Origin: Parietichytrium sp. I65-24A | Lineage: Eukaryota; Sar; Bigyra; Thraustochytrida; Thraustochytriidae | Assembly (NCBI GenBank): GCA_012862575.1 | Contig: BLSF01000108.1 | Span: 1 to 64,000 of the forward strand | Direction: 5' to 3' | Length of the DNA: 64,000 bases | Shown: piece by piece, positions 1 through 9,743 of the stretch | How the letters are laid out: each line of letters begins with the position of its first letter | How positions within the stretch are numbered: the first letter of the stretch is position 1 | Notes under the pieces: model-generated | Seen by the model: the letters and a program-made list of their open reading frames with translations, nothing else | Told to the model about the DNA's origin: nothing | Databases searched by the model: none | Program-made: the position numbers and the translations under genes

Positions 1-293
1 GAAAGAAAGAAAGAAAGAAGAAAGAGAGTAACTAACTGTCAGTCGCAGCTGTTGTGTATGTGGAGGACAAGAGGACAAGAGGAAGGACGGATTGAGAACA
101 CAAGAGAGAGCGAATCTTTCGTACGAAAGTGTCCTCGCTCGGCGTTTTCAGCATATTCGGCACATTCGGCAACTTTGAAAGGAGATTCGCAGCATCGCCA
201 GAGGTCGGGAGCGAGAGTTCCAGGTGCACGCAAAGAGAGATTTAACGTGGGAAAGAGATAGATACATACATACATAGATACATACATTGATAG

Positions 294-3212
294 ATGGAGA
301 CGATGGACTACAGCTTGAGAAGAATCGTTTTGCGTGTGGCGTTGCTGCCCATGCGACTGCTGTCTCTAAACATCCGCGCACTTCTGTTCCTCAGCGGACT
401 CTCCAGCAAGAGCTTCGCATTCCCAGCGAGAAGCGCAGGGCGACATTGGCTGCCGGACTTGGTGTCGAGATGGGCCAAGTTTTTAGTAGCGCTCTTTCGA
501 ATCGTGTTCTACCCAGAGCTTCTCTGCCGCAATGTCCTCTTCGCCGTGGCGTTTCAAGCCGTGTACGAGCTGGGCGGCAGCTTGTGGCGCAAAGGCAGCC
601 AGCAGCTGGTGCTGTTCACTGCTCGAGGGAGGCGACTTGCAGAGCTCAAGGCGCAAATGGAGAACGCATTCACGTACAGGGAGTTTCGTGACGCGGAGAA
701 AGCGTTTCATGAGATTCACAGCGCCTCGCATGGCGAGCTGAATGCCGAAGAGCGCGGCATTTGCGAGCAGCTGGAGCGCCGGTACAACAGGTATCGCAAT
801 TTCGTGAGGAATAATGATGTTCGCAGGCTGCAGTTTGAGTTGCGCTCCGACTTGCTGCGGAAGCACTTTGGCCACGACCAGTTCCACCCCAAAGTGCGCG
901 AGTCCATACAAAAGTACGTGGGCATCGTGTGCTGCGCGTTCGGCCTTTTGGCCTCCGGAAATGTACCCACACCGCTGCACGATCTGGTGTACGAGGACGA
1001 CGACTCCATGCACCACGACGTGCATGAGTCCTTGGATCGCTTTGAAGACGGTCCGGCCAAGTTGCGCCACTCTGCTAGCCTCGTGGAGCTTCCCGATCTG
1101 GAGGAAGGGGACGAATACGAAGATGAGGACGAGGAGGCGGATTTTGGCGAAGAGAACTCGCCCCTCCAGGAGAACTACGGGAGGAAAGGCACCGCCGACA
1201 ACCTGGCGGCATTGGCACGGACGGACGAGCGCTCCATCCCTCCAAGCAGCAGGCCCAGCGTGGGCGAAGACGAAGAGGATGGGCTGCGCTTTTCGGCGAT
1301 GAAGAGTGCAGTCAGCAACTCCACAAACATGGAACACCTCGGATCCACGCTCGTCAGCAAGCTCTCGCTCGCAAGATCGAGGCTCGACTTTTTTGTGGAG
1401 ACGAGGCACTCCTTTGGGCGCTCTGCTCTCTTGCTTTCTGGAGGGGCAAGGATGGGGCTCTACCACGCTGGTGTCGTAAAAACACTTTTGGATCACAATC
1501 TGCTTCCTCGAGTCATCTCCGGGAGCTCTGCGGGGTCCATTATTGCCGCCGTGCTGGGATGCAGGACCGAACAGGAGATCAAAGACCAGCTCTTTGAGCC
1601 CTCCAAAATGAACCTGCGCTTCTTTGGGCGCTCCGACTCGATCGATTCCGGACTCCAAGCCCTTTTGCACGGAGAACCTCTCCCTGCCTTGGTGCGGGAC
1701 TCGTTGTTGACGGCGTTCACTGGCGAGCAGCAGGGGGAAGGTAACGGGCTTCTGGGTACCTTGTTGATGCTTCTCCCTCCCCCGTTTCCGTCGTACATCA
1801 TGTTTCTTCGCAAGTTGTTGCCTCGTTGGTACGAAAGTAAAGTGCTGCTAGACATCAACATTCTGAAAACCGCAATTCGTAACATTGTGGGGGACATGAC
1901 CTTTCAGGAGGCCTTCGACCGCACGGGCAGGATTATCAACATCACGGCTACCCCGCACGGAGGCGACCGTGACGTCCCAAATCTTCTCAACTACCTCTCA
2001 GCTCCATATGTCACTGTGTGGAGCGCTGCATGTGCTTCCTGCTGCATCCCCGGCGTTTTCGCGCCGGTGACCTTGATGGCCAAGACCATCGACGGCACAT
2101 TGGAGCAGTATAATCCGGCTGGCTTGCGGTGGATCGACGGTTCCTTGGAAGCCGACTTGCCCATGCAGCGACTTGGTGAGCTGTTCAACATCAACCACTT
2201 TATTGTATCACAAGTTAATCCGCACGCGCAAATTCTCGCGCCTCACGATCATACAGAGCTGGAATACATGCCTTACCTCGATCGGAAAATCTTGAGTTGG
2301 CTTGGCAGGGCTGTGCGATTCTGCAGAGATCAGAGTAGAAGCTATTTGAAGCACGTGACAGCTTTTGGGCTCAAGTCTTCCGTCTTGCGGCCTCTGGGCT
2401 CTGGCTTAGTACCTGTACTTACACAAAAGTATGGCGGCGACGTCACGCTATACCCCAAAATGAAGCCAAGCGACCTGGGCAAGCTCCTGCAAAACCCTTC
2501 TGACGAGGAGTATTTGGAATGTATTTTAGAAGGCGAACGCATGACCTGGCCAAAGCTACAGTCAATACGGCGAAGGTGTATGGTCGAATTCATGTTAGAC
2601 GATTGCGTGCATGCTATGCAAGCTCAAATCAGGTGCTTGGAGCGTCGTGTCAGAGCCGCTCAGTCCGACAGGCGCGGCGGAACTTCGTCGCCGCCTTCCA
2701 TCGCAAACACTGGTACCCCTGGCTTCAATCGAGTGTCGTCCTACACCGTATTTGGGCACACCCACACGGACGATGCGGCCAACGTAGCTCCGATGGAAAT
2801 TCCCCCGACTCGTGCGGGCAGCGACTTTACGTCTTATGGGGAGACCGTTATCGATGCTCAAAGTAGCCCGTCTGCGTCAGTCAAACATTTCCAGCCACAC
2901 CGTGTGCCTCGCACAAATGGTCATCGGGTCGGGCTTGCGGGGCAGCCACCGGAGCCGTACAACGACTCCTTCAACAACGCTGGCCGCGACAACCTCACCA
3001 TGAAGCTGATGGGTCGTATTCAGTCCGTTCAGACCCTACAAAATATGGCTGGCTCTGATGACGACGAAGAAGGACTCGGAGAAGAGGAGGGCTTCGAGCC
3101 GCGCCATCCTGGCGGAAAGCTCAAGGCCTTTCCACGGACCAAGGCAACGGACGTCCCCCGGGCCGACTTTTTGCAGGAAGAAGACGAAGCTGACGACGAT
3201 AGCGACACCTAA
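294..3212 (+). CDS. SDP1: Patatin-domain triacylglycerol lipase, SDP1/TGL3-4-5 family
   Basis: A 972-residue single-exon protein that should hydrolyse triacylglycerol on lipid droplets with a Ser-Asp dyad. Residues 10-95 hold hydrophobic segments; 115-210 match the DUF3336 region that precedes the patatin domain in plant SDP1 and yeast Tgl3/4/5. The patatin core begins near 375 with ALLLSGGARMG (oxyanion glycine loop); the nucleophile elbow is G410-S-S-A-G414 with Ser412, and the catalytic Asp is D615 in WIDGSLEADLP. The sequence FIVSQVNPH after the Asp is also typical of the family. An acidic insert (about residues 265-300) and an acidic C-terminal tail are low-complexity additions. The start is the first ATG after upstream stops. 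Family assignment is firm; substrate preference and droplet location are inferred from homologues. Confidence 0.93.
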   Translation: METMDYSLRRIVLRVALLPMRLLSLNIRALLFLSGLSSKSFAFPARSAGRHWLPDLVSRWAKFLVALFRIVFYPELLCRNVLFAVAFQAVYELGGSLWRKGSQQLVLFTARGRRLAELKAQMENAFTYREFRDAEKAFHEIHSASHGELNAEERGICEQLERRYNRYRNFVRNNDVRRLQFELRSDLLRKHFGHDQFHPKVRESIQKYVGIVCCAFGLLASGNVPTPLHDLVYEDDDSMHHDVHESLDRFEDGPAKLRHSASLVELPDLEEGDEYEDEDEEADFGEENSPLQENYGRKGTADNLAALARTDERSIPPSSRPSVGEDEEDGLRFSAMKSAVSNSTNMEHLGSTLVSKLSLARSRLDFFVETRHSFGRSALLLSGGARMGLYHAGVVKTLLDHNLLPRVISGSSAGSIIAAVLGCRTEQEIKDQLFEPSKMNLRFFGRSDSIDSGLQALLHGEPLPALVRDSLLTAFTGEQQGEGNGLLGTLLMLLPPPFPSYIMFLRKLLPRWYESKVLLDINILKTAIRNIVGDMTFQEAFDRTGRIINITATPHGGDRDVPNLLNYLSAPYVTVWSAACASCCIPGVFAPVTLMAKTIDGTLEQYNPAGLRWIDGSLEADLPMQRLGELFNINHFIVSQVNPHAQILAPHDHTELEYMPYLDRKILSWLGRAVRFCRDQSRSYLKHVTAFGLKSSVLRPLGSGLVPVLTQKYGGDVTLYPKMKPSDLGKLLQNPSDEEYLECILEGERMTWPKLQSIRRRCMVEFMLDDCVHAMQAQIRCLERRVRAAQSDRRGGTSSPPSIANTGTPGFNRVSSYTVFGHTHTDDAANVAPMEIPPTRAGSDFTSYGETVIDAQSSPSASVKHFQPHRVPRTNGHRVGLAGQPPEPYNDSFNNAGRDNLTMKLMGRIQSVQTLQNMAGSDDDEEGLGEEEGFEPRHPGGKLKAFPRTKATDVPRADFLQEEDEADDDSDT

Positions 3213-4131
3213 CGGAACGACTTTTTCATAAGCTTCCCTCTCCGTCCTCCCCAAGCAAGCAACACTCGTCCAGTCCAGCGCAAACCTTTCCCTGCGCGTC
3301 ATCTAATCATCTCGCTTGAAGCAGTTTCGTCGCTATGCATTCCAATCTGTTCTGTTCTATCTTATTCTATTTTACACACATGAATGAACCCAATACATTA
3401 TGCGTATATCATTCTCCAAAAAGTACCAAGTACTCACAGTCGGTACACGCACTCTCACAAGTCAGTATCAAAACTTCACATGACTGTGACTCGCACATGG
3501 GCAAGATAACAAGCTCTCCATCTCGATTCGATTCCATGTGAAGACAGTAAGTTATGTTATCATATAAAGTAGGCTGGTGTCTCTGCTACTGTGGGCGCTA
3601 GTGCCACTGTGCATGATCAGGGAATTGCTGGCCGTTAACGGACACACCGTGTATAATTGCTTGCTCTCAACACTCTCAACTTGAAATAATTTATTGTACA
3701 AATTTTGAAGAATCTGACTGTGAACGTTTTGTTTCACCAAAAGCACACCAAAACAAGCAGAACAAACCAAAGCAAAACCAAATAGAACAAAACGAAACCA
3801 AACCAAACCAAACCAAACCAAACAGGACACAACAAAGTAAAGCAAAGTGAAACCAGACTTTACACCCCAGCTCCACAGACCATCCGCTGTCCATGTGGAC
3901 GCAGTGCACAGACTGAGCCTGCACATGTTCATACTCATACACACACCCCTACCCGCCACCTCCATCTTCCCACATTCCCTTGCTCCCGCCTAGCGCTCCT
4001 CGGCCACAACCAAGCTCAACCTACATTCGCGAGCTCCTCCTCAATCTCCTCATCTCCTCATCTCTATGCTCACCTTTAAAGCCACAAGACGCGCGCAAGA
4101 GCTCCATTCGAAGCGGGATTAAAGCGTGCGG
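3213..4131. other. Intergenic, 3' flank of lipase and 5' flank of EF-hand gene
   Basis: No credible gene. It contains a long A/C-rich run built of CCAAA/CAAAA units at about 3736-3832, whose complement is T/G-rich, followed by a short C-rich stretch immediately before the next gene. Confidence 0.6.
3736..3832. repeat. Degenerate (CCAAA/CAAAA)n simple repeat
   Basis: Repeated ACCAAA, CAAAAC and finally a regular run of AAACC units; strand-asymmetric with almost no G on the plus strand. Confidence 0.8.
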
Positions 4132-7100
4132 ATGGCGCAGCGGCCCGCGTCAGCGCGGCCTTCGAGGCTGCAGCGCGACGGTGCGCCGGGCATCCGCGTG
4201 GTGATCCGTCGCGACTCGGAGGCAGCAGACGAGCGGCGGGCGGCGCTGCTTGGCACGGGCAATGGAGGCCTCGATGAGGACGGGCTCGTGAGGCTGGATG
4301 GGTCAGAACGCACGGCTGCAGACGTCCTGCGACAGCTGGATAAGGCGATGAGACGCGAGAAGAGAGCGGCACGGGACCTTGCGAAGCCAAGTCCAATTGC
4401 CAATGCCAATGCCAATACCAATGCCAATGCCAATGCCAACGTTGACGCCAATGTTGGGGCCATGGGCAAGGGCAGGTCCTCTGCAAACGGGAATGGAGAT
4501 GGCAATGGCAATGGAGATTGCAATGGAGATTGCAGCCCAGCTGCGAAGGCGAAGACGGTCCAAGTGGGCAGAGCAGGTAAGAATTCGGGCGGCAGAGTGA
4601 GGCCCAGGTCGGCCAAGCCCAAGGCCAAGCCCAGGCCAAGGGCCAGGCCGCAGTCGTCGAGGATGTACGCGGAGAACGTCCGGCAGAGGGAGGACCGGTT
4701 GAACGAGCTCAGGAAGGCGAGCATGTTTCGAGCGGTGGCCGGGACGCTGAGGCCAACCTCGGCGCGGCCTACAGGGGGAGGCCAGTACTTTGCCTGCTCA
4801 AAGTACACGGACCCAGACGAGGAGGAAAGATGTGAGGTCGTTCTTGGAGCCCACGAGAGCGAAAGGTGCGCAATCGTGACCCCGAACGGCGCAAAAAAGA
4901 TGTACAGGCCCGCGGTGCTCGCACAAGATGGCCTGAGTCTGGTTCCAGTACCAAATGGAACGGAGCAGCAGCAAGTGGTCAGCGCGCGAGGCCAGGAGTC
5001 GCAACAAAAGGTCGCCATGATGGACAGGCACTTGCGCAACTATAGACAAAACCTGGCTCTGCACTCGGCTGTCTTGGCGTACAAGCACCAAATCGAGCAT
5101 CCGGAGGCGGACGAGCAACACCGAATGTATCACGACCTCAAGCGCGAGCGCGTGGAAGCGCTTGAACGGGTCACAGTCGCTGAGCGGTCCAAGGTCGTGG
5201 CAGAGATCCTGGCTCAATCTGCCGATCCGGAGAGGGCTAGGGAGGTCCCGCGCGAAAAAGACTTGAACACGCTGGCCTTCGGCTGGGACGGCTTGCACTC
5301 CACAGCCGCGGCGTCCAGCAAAACCGTCTGGAGTGAGGTGAGCAAACACATGAACCTCTCTGGCCTGCTTGAGCGCATGGAAGGAGATACGAGCGAGGTT
5401 CCGAATTTGTCGTCTACCAACGCAGCTTTGCTCCTTCTGCAGAACGCAAGTTTGGCAGTTCCAGACGAACTGTTTCGTAGCTCGCTCCAGGTTGCTCACA
5501 CCGTCCTCCGTTCTGCGGTATTTGGAATGCACGCCGATGAGGATACACCGGCAACCGACTCCGGCCCAGAATGTGGCGAGGAAGACAGTGCAGAACGCCA
5601 CGGAAACAGCAGGGCGCCGTTCTGGGAAAGGGTGAAAGAGCTCGAGGAAGAAAATAAGGCGATGAAGAAACGTTTGGAGGAGCTGGAAGCCAGGCCCGCG
5701 AATTTTTGCACTGCTTGCGAGAACAATGCCTCGAAGAGGGACAAAGAAGACGAGCTCGAGCAAGATGCGTGGGCTGCAAGACTACTTCGGAGCGCAGATT
5801 GGGAGAAGGAGGTTTTGGAGCTGTGCAAATCTGATCGGCATCCTCCAATCTCAAGTGATTTCGTTATTGAAATCTTTAAAGAGTTTCGGCGATCGGAGAG
5901 CGAAGTAACCAAGCCGCTAACGCTCGAGTTTCTCTCGAAATTTCTTACAAAGTGCATCGACGAGAGGGACGCCGAGCTTGCGCTGGCGGCCCTGTTCCAG
6001 CGGGACGACGCCATTCAGGCCCTTCGATGGCTTATGGACACCAAGCCCCTGCTTGAAAAGGATCTTATCATTACGAGCAGACCCATGTCCAGCCAAATTT
6101 CGTTCTGGGAGGTACATTGGAGCACGTTGGCCGACATCATGTGGCTCTCGTCGGACCTCTTGTATAGAATCATCTCCAAGAGGGAAGACGTTATGGGAAA
6201 GGTCCTCCGCATCTATTCGGACTGGCTGGGCTTCGGGAACAAAGCGAGACGGCTCTCAGATGATCACATTCCCATCCTGGAGGTCCTGATGGATCAAATT
6301 ATCGAGAGGCATCCGCAAGCCCTCGAGAGCATCCTTCTCAAGAACAGGCAGACTCTGCGAGACGTCTTTGAGTCTGATCGGTGCGGTGAGGAGCTTATTC
6401 AGAGCCTTGCTTGCAGCAGTCCAATCACCGTGGGAACTATGATTGACTGCAGCAGGCCCCTCCTTGGGGATCTTCTCAAAGTGAGGGCAGGTTTGCTCTG
6501 CGACCTTTTCCGGTCCAACTCAAACCTCCTACACATTGTCATCAAGGAGGATATTCTCTCCTTCTCAAGGTCTCTGTCCGAGAACGAGGAGACGTTGCCT
6601 GCATTGTGCAAAAGTGTTCCGAGACTCCTTGACCAAGTTGTGGTTGGCTGTGCCGAAGAGCTGGGCCAGAGCGTATCGGCAAGTCCAGTTGCAATCAGCG
6701 CAGTTCTCGAGCACGCGAGGGAGGAGGTGCTGACATTTGGGGTCTTGAAGGCTCACCCGGGGCTACTTTTGGAGAACACGTCGCGACTTGAAGCTCTGGG
6801 CCTCCTGAATGTTTCCTATTACAGAGAGTCCTGTACGAGTACGCAGGTTCAAACTGACCCAATTCAGAATTCTGGCGTCGGCGGCGAGGTTGTCAGCAGG
6901 TCTCTTTGCGAGGTGGTTGGCAAGAAGAAACTCGGGAAAACTGGTGTCACGGGAGGCTGGAATATCGATACGTTGCATCACACAATCGCGCTCATTTATC
7001 AAAACAAGGTGAACGCTGACGCGATAGATGACAGAGCCGGACACCCTCGGGAGCCTTTGCCGGAAGTCGTTTATGACTACTTTGTGGACGAGTTCCCTGA

Positions 7101-8160
7101 CATTGCGACAGCCAAAAAAGCTCTCCTTGCGTTTGTTGGTGCTGTTCGAACTCTAGCGGACGAGACTCCCATGTTGCAGTGGTTTGCTGTGCTTTCTGGA
7201 GCCGTCAAGCCTGACGATTTCAACCCAAGCGGGGTAGACTTTTTCCTGAGTCTACTTTGCTCAATGATACCGGCTTCAAAGATCACAGAGTGCCTAATCG
7301 ACTCGAATGGAGACACTGTGGTTCCGTTGACAGAGGTACTGGACAAGCTCGCTTCAATCGTCACAATGTACTGGTACGATGAAGACAGTCGGCAGCACGT
7401 GCTCGAGCGAGTGAAAGAGCTTGACGTTGTTGAAGTGTCGAGTGACACACTCGTGGGGGACTTTAGCGAGAAGAAGACCTGGGCGAAGCTTGATATTGAC
7501 CAGAGATCCTTCTCTCTTGCCAGGGAAGATTCCGTTCGATCCAATTTGAGTCCTAGATCTGGCAAAGGTGCCAAGCTTAAGCGAGTAGTCAAGACAAAAG
7601 TTCTCAAGAAGGGAAGGCTGGCAAATGAGATCGAGAGCTTGCTGGAGAGCACGCTTGAGTCCAAGCTGAAATCTGTTGCCAGTTCCTCCTTCGAACTATC
7701 CTCATTTAAGCGCAAACTTCGAAGTGGTGGCGGCACCTCTAGCAATGTATCTTGTGTTGTGCTCCAGCACGTTTTGGATGTGGTGATGGAGGAGTGGTTT
7801 CTTTTTGAACAAAAGGAGATCCAGACGCTGGTGGAGCTTTTCATTCAAGGCGATTCTGACGGAAATGGAATCCTTGACGTTGGGGAATTCAGAAACATGG
7901 TCACCATTGTCGATCCTCACTGTGACAGCCGCACAGTGATGCGAATGTTCAAGCTCACCGGGGAAGAGACGGATGACGGCGAGCATGTCATTAGCCCTGC
8001 CGAGTTTGTCAAGGTGATGCGTTCACACAAATACACCGGGCCAGCACTTGCGCACTTGTTTAAGACTCCATCGCACCATGATGAGGCAAGCCAGGAGATG
8101 CCAGCAACTATCATTGAAGAAGGAGAAGATATTGCCGAGGCGGCCAAAGTACCTTTGTAG
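4132..8160 (+). CDS. Large EF-hand protein with central coiled coil, function unknown
   Basis: A 1343-residue single-exon protein. The open frame reaches back to a GTG at 4126, but the first ATG is 4132, so I start there. N-terminus: basic, Ser/Ala/Arg/Pro-rich with repeated SARP-type motifs and an Asn-Ala low-complexity run near residues 88-112. A heptad-rich Glu/Lys coiled coil lies near 495-525. The middle is mostly helical with no domain I recognise. Near the C-terminus is one canonical EF-hand loop, D1241-x-D1243-x-N1245-x-I-x-D1249-x-x-E1252, followed by a second, degenerate, expanded hand (TGEETDDGEHVISPAEF). So Ca2+ binding is well supported, catalysis is not. SARP-type N-termini are often seen in flagellar and cytoskeletal proteins of protists, but that is only a suggestion. 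It follows the lipase on the same strand, 0.9 kb away. Confidence 0.88.
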   Translation: MAQRPASARPSRLQRDGAPGIRVVIRRDSEAADERRAALLGTGNGGLDEDGLVRLDGSERTAADVLRQLDKAMRREKRAARDLAKPSPIANANANTNANANANVDANVGAMGKGRSSANGNGDGNGNGDCNGDCSPAAKAKTVQVGRAGKNSGGRVRPRSAKPKAKPRPRARPQSSRMYAENVRQREDRLNELRKASMFRAVAGTLRPTSARPTGGGQYFACSKYTDPDEEERCEVVLGAHESERCAIVTPNGAKKMYRPAVLAQDGLSLVPVPNGTEQQQVVSARGQESQQKVAMMDRHLRNYRQNLALHSAVLAYKHQIEHPEADEQHRMYHDLKRERVEALERVTVAERSKVVAEILAQSADPERAREVPREKDLNTLAFGWDGLHSTAAASSKTVWSEVSKHMNLSGLLERMEGDTSEVPNLSSTNAALLLLQNASLAVPDELFRSSLQVAHTVLRSAVFGMHADEDTPATDSGPECGEEDSAERHGNSRAPFWERVKELEEENKAMKKRLEELEARPANFCTACENNASKRDKEDELEQDAWAARLLRSADWEKEVLELCKSDRHPPISSDFVIEIFKEFRRSESEVTKPLTLEFLSKFLTKCIDERDAELALAALFQRDDAIQALRWLMDTKPLLEKDLIITSRPMSSQISFWEVHWSTLADIMWLSSDLLYRIISKREDVMGKVLRIYSDWLGFGNKARRLSDDHIPILEVLMDQIIERHPQALESILLKNRQTLRDVFESDRCGEELIQSLACSSPITVGTMIDCSRPLLGDLLKVRAGLLCDLFRSNSNLLHIVIKEDILSFSRSLSENEETLPALCKSVPRLLDQVVVGCAEELGQSVSASPVAISAVLEHAREEVLTFGVLKAHPGLLLENTSRLEALGLLNVSYYRESCTSTQVQTDPIQNSGVGGEVVSRSLCEVVGKKKLGKTGVTGGWNIDTLHHTIALIYQNKVNADAIDDRAGHPREPLPEVVYDYFVDEFPDIATAKKALLAFVGAVRTLADETPMLQWFAVLSGAVKPDDFNPSGVDFFLSLLCSMIPASKITECLIDSNGDTVVPLTEVLDKLASIVTMYWYDEDSRQHVLERVKELDVVEVSSDTLVGDFSEKKTWAKLDIDQRSFSLAREDSVRSNLSPRSGKGAKLKRVVKTKVLKKGRLANEIESLLESTLESKLKSVASSSFELSSFKRKLRSGGGTSSNVSCVVLQHVLDVVMEEWFLFEQKEIQTLVELFIQGDSDGNGILDVGEFRNMVTIVDPHCDSRTVMRMFKLTGEETDDGEHVISPAEFVKVMRSHKYTGPALAHLFKTPSHHDEASQEMPATIIEEGEDIAEAAKVPL
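4393..4446 (+). repeat. In-frame (AATGCC)n hexanucleotide repeat
   Basis: AATGCC/AATACC units inside the EF-hand gene encode alternating Asn-Ala; an impure GGCAATG/GGAGATT purine run follows at about 4490-4535. Likely length-variable between strains. Confidence 0.8.
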
Positions 8161-8564
8161 AATTTCTTTGTCCGACGGCAAGGCAAAATTGACATTTAAT
8201 TGTAAAAATGAAATGTGCAGAGTTTGACACGGGACAATAATGATGATGCACATGGCTGTGAGTTTGGTGCGAGAGTAAAGTGTGGTAGCGTTTGGTGAGC
8301 TGCTGCGAGACGCCATAACAGACAGACGTTTGCATGCGGAAAGCTTGGAAGACGAAAATTGTGCAAAATAAATAAGGTTGATGTACTCTATGTAGCTTTT
8401 AAGTGCTCAGAATGTGGCGGCCGAAGCGCCGACAAGCCTTCCATAGCGCGCGAGTTGCGGGAGTGAATACAACACGTGCTTTTGTGCTCGTCAATGGCGG
8501 TGCCGAGCCGTAATAGAGACAATAAATAAGCGGAATAAATAAGTATTTACATCCCGGCAGTTGC
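8161..8564. other. Convergent intergenic spacer
   Basis: Separates the 3' ends of the EF-hand gene (plus) and the lipin-like gene (minus). AATAAA-type hexamers occur at about 8366-8373 and 8522-8541 and could serve polyadenylation of the plus-strand gene. No gene seen. Confidence 0.6.
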
Positions 8565-9743
8565 CTAAGAGGTGCGCCAAAAGTTGAGCGAGTTGTACTG
8601 CATGGTCTGCGCAGAAGCTGGCGGAAAAGCAAAATCCACGATTTCTGAGACATCCATGCAAAAACTGAAATGAGACACAGACCTCGGCAGGGAGCCAAAT
8701 CGCGACATGGATTTTGCCGGGTTTGAGTCGGGCGCCACCGTGCTGGACTCTGGGGAGCCTACCTCCGAGAGAAGGAACCGCTTCCCATGCGGAACCCCAT
8801 TCTCTTTTAGACACGCAAGGTCATTGTGATCGGCTCCGAAACCGCTGTACAGAGGCGAACTCGATTTCGGAAAGAGCGCCTTTAAATCTCTCACCGACTG
8901 TTGAAAAAAAAGCGCTTGCTGAGTTCGGGAACAGTGGCGAATCTCTTTCCGTGGGCAAAGGAGAACAGGACCCGTCGGAAATTGGCGTTCCGTAAGTTCA
9001 GTACGCACGAACTCCACCTCTTCTAAAGTTCGCAGAACGGACAGGTAAACAATTTTGTACCCGTTGCGAGCGATTTTCTTCATCAAGGAGATGTGGCGCT
9101 CGCGGAGAGCATCCAAGTTGACAACTACGATTTTGGATTCCGCTCCCCATGAGTAGATGTTGGCTTTGGTGCACCCACTACTGCCCTCGAAAACGATGGA
9201 GTTGCGGCCAGAATTGAGCCCCAAAGCCCGAAGATGTTCCGCGCAGGCCCAGTTGGTCTTGCTGGGAAGGCATCCGCCGCCTTCAGAGAAGATCGATTCC
9301 ATTTCCTCTGAAATCAGCGAAGTTCCGGATAGAGTGGACGTCTCGCTTGCCATCGACGCGAAGGAGCGGAGGCTATTATCGCGGGTTCCCACACTGGAGA
9401 AGTCGCGATCGTCGTCGTCTTCCTCCTCAAACCAGAACTGGTACGAGTCGCTCGCGATTACTTCGTCGCAATTGAAGCTTGGTAAGATTTCTTCAAATTG
9501 CGCCATGCGCGAGGATTCGTCCATGTTGAGAAGAACACTGGTGTCAGCGCCATTCACCTGGCAAGCCACCTCGCCCTGTGAGCCGGGGAGCTGCACGTGG
9601 AAAGGCGAGCTTGTGATATTTCCATCAGGCCTTGTGATTACAATGATATCATTCGCGCAGTTGAAAGCAGTCCTGTCAGCTACAAAGAGTGACTTGAGGA
9701 GCCCAATCACCTTCCACGATTGGGGCGACTCTGCCTTGGTCAT
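8565..9743 (-). CDS. Short lipin-family protein with degenerate catalytic motif (probable pseudophosphatase)
   Basis: A 392-residue single-exon protein. Residues 9-70 match the lipin N-LIP domain (CANDIIVITRPDGNITSSPFHV). Residues about 170-330 match the C-LIP/LNS2 domain: LGLNSGRNSIVF, YSWGAESKIVVV, NGYKIVYLS, FPTGPVLLCP, DLKALFP, YSGFGADHND. Lipins are Mg2+-dependent phosphatidate phosphatases that use DxDGT; here the equivalent stretch is N209-L-D211-A-L, so the nucleophilic Asp and the Gly-Thr are gone, and the loop that follows the motif is missing. The linker (75-165) is acidic and Ser-rich. At 392 residues it is about half the usual lipin length. I infer a non-catalytic lipid-binding or regulatory protein, as in PITPNM-type LNS2 domains. 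It lies antisense and convergent to the EF-hand gene. Confidence 0.85.
   Translation of the reverse strand: MTKAESPQSWKVIGLLKSLFVADRTAFNCANDIIVITRPDGNITSSPFHVQLPGSQGEVACQVNGADTSVLLNMDESSRMAQFEEILPSFNCDEVIASDSYQFWFEEEDDDDRDFSSVGTRDNSLRSFASMASETSTLSGTSLISEEMESIFSEGGGCLPSKTNWACAEHLRALGLNSGRNSIVFEGSSGCTKANIYSWGAESKIVVVNLDALRERHISLMKKIARNGYKIVYLSVLRTLEEVEFVRTELTERQFPTGPVLLCPRKEIRHCSRTQQALFFQQSVRDLKALFPKSSSPLYSGFGADHNDLACLKENGVPHGKRFLLSEVGSPESSTVAPDSNPAKSMSRFGSLPRSVSHFSFCMDVSEIVDFAFPPASAQTMQYNSLNFWRTS

Noticed and set aside
483-1670. 395-codon minus-strand frame
   Set aside because: Antisense to the lipase, no family resemblance.
4119-5039. 306-codon minus-strand frame
   Set aside because: Antisense to the low-complexity N-terminus of the EF-hand gene.
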